Assembly: GCA_001874305.1 (NCBI GenBank) | Contig: MPCU01000011.1 | Span: forward strand, 1-64,000 | DNA from: Bacteriovorax sp. MedPE-SWde | Lineage (GTDB): Bacteria > Bdellovibrionota > Bacteriovoracia > Bacteriovoracales > Bacteriovoracaceae | Reading direction: 5' to 3' | Length of the DNA stretch: 64,000 nucleotides | Shown here: piece after piece, positions 61,801-64,000 of the stretch | How positions within the stretch are numbered: position 1 is the first letter of the stretch | How the letters are laid out: each line of letters starts with the position of its first letter | The notes under the pieces: model-generated | Seen by the model: the letters and a program-made list of their open reading frames with translations, nothing else | Told to the model about the DNA's origin: nothing | Database searches by the model: none | Translations under genes and position numbers: made by a program

Positions 61801-63029
61801 CTCGAACATGAGTTCAGCTTCTCACAATAGTCAGAGCTTTCTTTATTAGCTATTTTCTTACAATCAGTCTTTTCAACAGGAATTAGATTAGCAAGCTGAG
61901 TCTTAGCATCTAAGAGATCATGATATGCACTCTTTATTCTTTGATTCTTTACATTAAAGTCGACTTCTAAATAACTCTTCGCTAGAGCAACGTCCTCATC
62001 TTCTCTTCCATATTCAATTTGATCTTTAACAGATTCATCGGAGAAGCAGCCTGGAGCAAAGTCCTTTAGTTGATAGTCATTAGGATTTTGCGCCTGTAGA
62101 GAAGAATAAATTTCATCACCATGTCCTTCGGCCTTTGCTAAAGATGCACATGTTGCACGTGGATCACGAAAATCACTGGCCTTTGTATCATCTCCAGTTA
62201 TATATCTGTAAGTGTTCCTAATACCTTGATCAACAACATTTAATCCACCGACTGTCCCATTCCAATAAATACCTTCAAGGGATTCATTGAGAACTTTTGG
62301 GCACTCTGAAACCTTTTCAAATTCAAAGCAGTTCTTATCTCTAGTTTTTGAGTTAATCTCGTCAAATGTATCTTCAAGGCCTGCGATTATAGACTTCATC
62401 TGTGGCTGACTATCTCTTGCACTTGCAATTTTAGCAATCGCTTCATTCAAGATACTACAGGCCTTATATACATCAGACTTTCTATTACATAATTTACCAA
62501 CTTCCTTTTGTGTCTTTTGAAAATCAGCCCCTGAAAGTCTTTCTTTTATATCTGCAATACTATTTCCACTCGACTTTAAGCAGGTGTCAGCAATATTCTC
62601 ATACTGGTTCTCAACTTCAACACAAACACCATCTCCAAAGAATGTTGGATTACACTGAAACTGACCTTGAGAACAGTTGGACTTATAGCCAGATGATTTA
62701 ATATTTTCTGGGTGAAGACAGCTTCCATTAGAAACTTTAGACGCCCATGTTCCTTGAAAACATGACTTTCCAGATATAGCAGCATAACTCTTACCAATAA
62801 GTAGATCCAAAAGAACAAAGTCTTTCTTAGCTTCAGGTGCAAGACTATATTGTTTTTCATAGATTGAATCCCTCTCCATTCTAATGAAGAAAGATGTATA
62901 ACTTTGGTAAATTGCATTTACTTTATTAAAAGATGAATTTTGGATTTCTAAAGGCGTAAACACATATAAAGGCTTCGCTGAAACCACGCTTGAAATAGAA
63001 ATAAATGTGAATAAGAGTAGTTTCTTAAT
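58866..63029 (-). CDS. 1387-residue secreted protein with HEIRH motif, probable AUU start
   Basis: An ATT at 63027-63029 with GAGG 5 bp upstream starts a signal peptide (KKLLLFTFISISSVVSA); an in-frame TAG is just before. The next possible start (GTG 62987) would cut the signal off. About residues 70-160 are Cys-rich (SCFQGTW, NCSQGQFQCNPTFFGDGVCV), a module known from memory in Bdellovibrio-type secreted proteins. A helical, Cys-containing region follows (about 160-540), then two hydrophobic segments (about 560-690), small beta domains (about 830-970) and, from about 990, a domain with H1093-E-I-R-H1097 in TTALHEIRHQMYNSN and MSLEELYTHASD about 50 residues on. HExxH suggests a zinc peptidase. 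No named family was recognised; it may be periplasmic or released. Confidence 0.8.
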   Translation of the reverse strand: MKKLLLFTFISISSVVSAKPLYVFTPLEIQNSSFNKVNAIYQSYTSFFIRMERDSIYEKQYSLAPEAKKDFVLLDLLIGKSYAAISGKSCFQGTWASKVSNGSCLHPENIKSSGYKSNCSQGQFQCNPTFFGDGVCVEVENQYENIADTCLKSSGNSIADIKERLSGADFQKTQKEVGKLCNRKSDVYKACSILNEAIAKIASARDSQPQMKSIIAGLEDTFDEINSKTRDKNCFEFEKVSECPKVLNESLEGIYWNGTVGGLNVVDQGIRNTYRYITGDDTKASDFRDPRATCASLAKAEGHGDEIYSSLQAQNPNDYQLKDFAPGCFSDESVKDQIEYGREDEDVALAKSYLEVDFNVKNQRIKSAYHDLLDAKTQLANLIPVEKTDCKKIANKESSDYCEKLNSCSSDQNRFDDKLEETKLAFEQIRQLEKLKNDDSVEEDIQAQAQQGIVQILEVYPLLKGKHLSNIRSRFSERDKDIPSALLRTQLTNQLKDSHKKINEKISDLDNAQQCLTGQGSDCDEFQNTMDSINYNRASLPMGKSPQHNQANAFYSCIESQKENRNEANNVLDDVAIGVALSFTPMVAVNAIKLAATASRSIRAAAQSGKLAKNAQRGALAADLGYSAGMGVAEYNKCQEFETQLKAFNGKRLNQCSDIDMKMVSASNVSRCTSQALLTAALIGGPAAAIPVVKFAAKRFKSAKSVATSTAKTNTSKNDSNTSYDEEFSIDFEKPKSVILSKVQNAVTKVKDKFSGGSKDVVDDFRKEEFLLKQGYTLNQVDAVTRVTLAKNNITPAMQNEILSKAGLSKGDISLLRKNGLLEASDARISRLTTVAKMVGSRIETGGWASAVDAQGNLSNIRIISKLGNGKYQIAIRENGKTIKKTVDRSEIYQPIMKGKTVLYNDPKGGMSEMVIESISPNGVKLKGIEGEVSYSELGLKPRTSKLTGGIKETSYLSMSEARDFSKRLENLKTLHPGSKGELSKEYIDANNRFILKAQEELKAQGVHTSTFKDGDGTINLVMDSVDPGGNNVASLYLKAADRFNSQQITFSITDNLRSGSNGFNRNDGSRSELGFVSLMKMLKGEKNTTALHEIRHQMYNSNRTAGKTSMYDVRIAAPDTAKMDLHGNVGSKMTKKFYGKSMSLEELYTHASDTWIFSKGLSNMTIVERVEKLSNISKKAGGLANLSKNTVDVANSIQQSVKADIQGYFKKQQYIGNKATLSDANGRTITIEIPDRPAALMAGGADNPANILSVMNRMDLQEVVTNSANLAPEAQRLVSEFANKLSAYSGQMTPELAKKIVDNAQAKNYHRELAYITQAISKNIQEKELLTAVGHSINKIGTHAFDVNKQALKVYNMTDGKTIISKQEAADIAASSTKLGQLVRGH

Positions 63030-63165
63030 AGCTTCCTCAGATGACTAATGCCTGTCTAATATTATCGGCTATTCGCCTGTGAATATTGAGGAAATTTTAT
63101 AAGTTGTTGAACTTAGGATTATCTAAGGGAAACTTGAGGCACAAATTATTGTCACTTCTAGGGTT

Positions 63166-64000
63166 CTACTTCTTTTTCTTCTTATGCTTAGCTTTTTTAG
63201 GTTCAAGGTCTTTAGGCGTTAGTCCATGAAACTTATGATCTTCATCAATTGGTATTTTTATTCCTATCGACTCTTCTATAACAAGAAGTGCCGAGCGATT
63301 ACTTTCATCACATAGAGAGATCGCCACACCTGTCGCACTTGCTCTAGCAGTTCGTCCAATGCGATGAATATAGTTATCAGTATTTTCAGGAAGACCAATA
63401 TTTATAACGTGAGTTATGTCTGAAATATCAATACCTCTTGCTGCAACATCAGTGGCCACTAAGACTTTAACACTGTCTTTCTTAAAGTGCCTTAAAGCGT
63501 AGTCTCTCTCCCCTTGAGTTTTATCACCGTGTAAGAGAGTGTGTTCTTTATTAATACTTTCAAGAAATGCCGAGACTTCCTTGGCCTCAATTTTCGTCTG
63601 AGTAAAGACAATACACTTCTTTACAGAATTTCTTTTTAATATATTTTGTAAGAGTGATAAACGTAACTTAGGGTGTACCCAATATATTTTTTGATCGATA
63701 CCTTCTACAACTGTTGACTCCCTTTCCACCTCTACACGGGCCGGAGAACTTAAAAGCTCAGAGGCCAGACTAGAGATTTCACTAGGCATCGTTGCAGAAA
63801 AAAGAATCGATTGCTTCTCTTTTGGTAACTCTTTTAAAATTTTATTAACATCTTTAATAAAGCCCATATCAAGCATACGATCAGCTTCATCTAAAACTAA
63901 GAACTCTAATTCATCAAAGAGAATTTTTTCGTCATATATAAACTCAAGAAGTCTTCCTGGTGTTGCAACGACAATGTCACAGCCTTTTAAGAGACTTTCA
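63166..64000 (-). CDS. DEAD-box RNA helicase, N-terminus outside window
   Basis: The visible C-terminal 277 residues cover motif Ib (ATPGRLLEF), motif II as VLDEADRMLDMGF, motif III SAT, and the second RecA domain with IVFTQTKIEAKEVSAFLE, LHGDKTQGERDYAL, VLVATDVAARGIDI and HRIGRTARA. The tail is Lys-rich (KKAKHKKKKK), as in RhlE-like helicases, and helps RNA binding. It unwinds RNA in ribosome assembly or cold response. Motifs Q, I and Ia lie beyond the window edge. Confidence 0.93.
   Translation of the reverse strand, partial: ESLLKGCDIVVATPGRLLEFIYDEKILFDELEFLVLDEADRMLDMGFIKDVNKILKELPKEKQSILFSATMPSEISSLASELLSSPARVEVERESTVVEGIDQKIYWVHPKLRLSLLQNILKRNSVKKCIVFTQTKIEAKEVSAFLESINKEHTLLHGDKTQGERDYALRHFKKDSVKVLVATDVAARGIDISDITHVINIGLPENTDNYIHRIGRTARASATGVAISLCDESNRSALLVIEESIGIKIPIDEDHKFHGLTPKDLEPKKAKHKKKKK

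Noticed and set aside
1-64000. Prophage, insertion sequence, toxin-antitoxin or restriction system
   Set aside because: No transposase, integrase, capsid, methylase-nuclease pair or typical small toxin-antitoxin pair was found on either strand.

Overview
The window reads as an AT-rich (roughly one-third GC by eye) Gram-negative chromosome segment. I infer a marine Bdellovibrionota predator of the Bacteriovorax/Halobacteriovorax kind. The reasons are the many secreted and lipoprotein genes, two very large hybrid histidine kinases, an outsized L,D-transpeptidase, secreted nuclease and metallopeptidases, a flagellin with a sigma-28-like promoter, and family resemblances from memory. No 16S rRNA is present, so the lineage is an inference. 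No prophage, insertion sequence, integrase or CRISPR array was seen.

Layout. 1-10.3 kb (mostly minus strand) is a surface/secretion block: an Rhs/YD-repeat giant with teneurin-like domain order whose C-terminus lies outside the window, a small EF-hand-like lipoprotein, a small secreted protein and a glycine-rich secreted protein. 10.5-13 kb holds a duplicated-HTH XRE regulator, tRNA-Val(GAC), a DUF4156-like lipoprotein and ilvE. 13-26.7 kb is dominated by two hybrid kinases, with a Na+/H+ antiporter-like protein, a CPBP protease, an acid phosphatase lipoprotein, a large coiled-coil secreted protein and a two-domain response regulator. 26.7-31.8 kb is a TetR-controlled export unit: tetR, an RND permease fused in frame to a LolA-like protein, and an outer-membrane barrel. 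31.9-38.7 kb is mainly housekeeping (ChaN-like protein, SBP, DUF5522, trpS, ferredoxin, phosphohexomutase, queC, methyltransferase).

38.9-42.2 kb is a tight five-gene operon: DUF4266 lipoprotein, DUF3570 outer-membrane protein, ApbE-like flavin transferase, TlpA-like thioredoxin and an unknown secreted CxxC protein. This is the best candidate for a poorly described envelope redox system. 42.2-50.6 kb contains CapA, an L,D-transpeptidase and a complete Dpp-type peptide ABC transporter. 50.6-55.5 kb has motility and signalling genes (PilZ-like, degenerate HD-GYP, flagellin, short HPF, CBS, SSAT-like acetyltransferase). 55.5-63 kb is a hydrolase block: secreted HExxH peptidase, membrane-anchored HNH protein, endonuclease I and a 1387-residue secreted protein with HEIRH. 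The window ends inside a DEAD-box helicase.

The most unusual sequence-level observations are two convergent neighbours (endonuclease I and the 1387-residue protein) that both appear to start at AUU; an RND-LolA fusion that keeps an intact internal Shine-Dalgarno and ATG; TetR-like operators repeated 41 bp apart, one inside a terminator stem; and a DUF4266 3' end whose Gly/Cys codons also encode the ribosome-binding site of the next gene.
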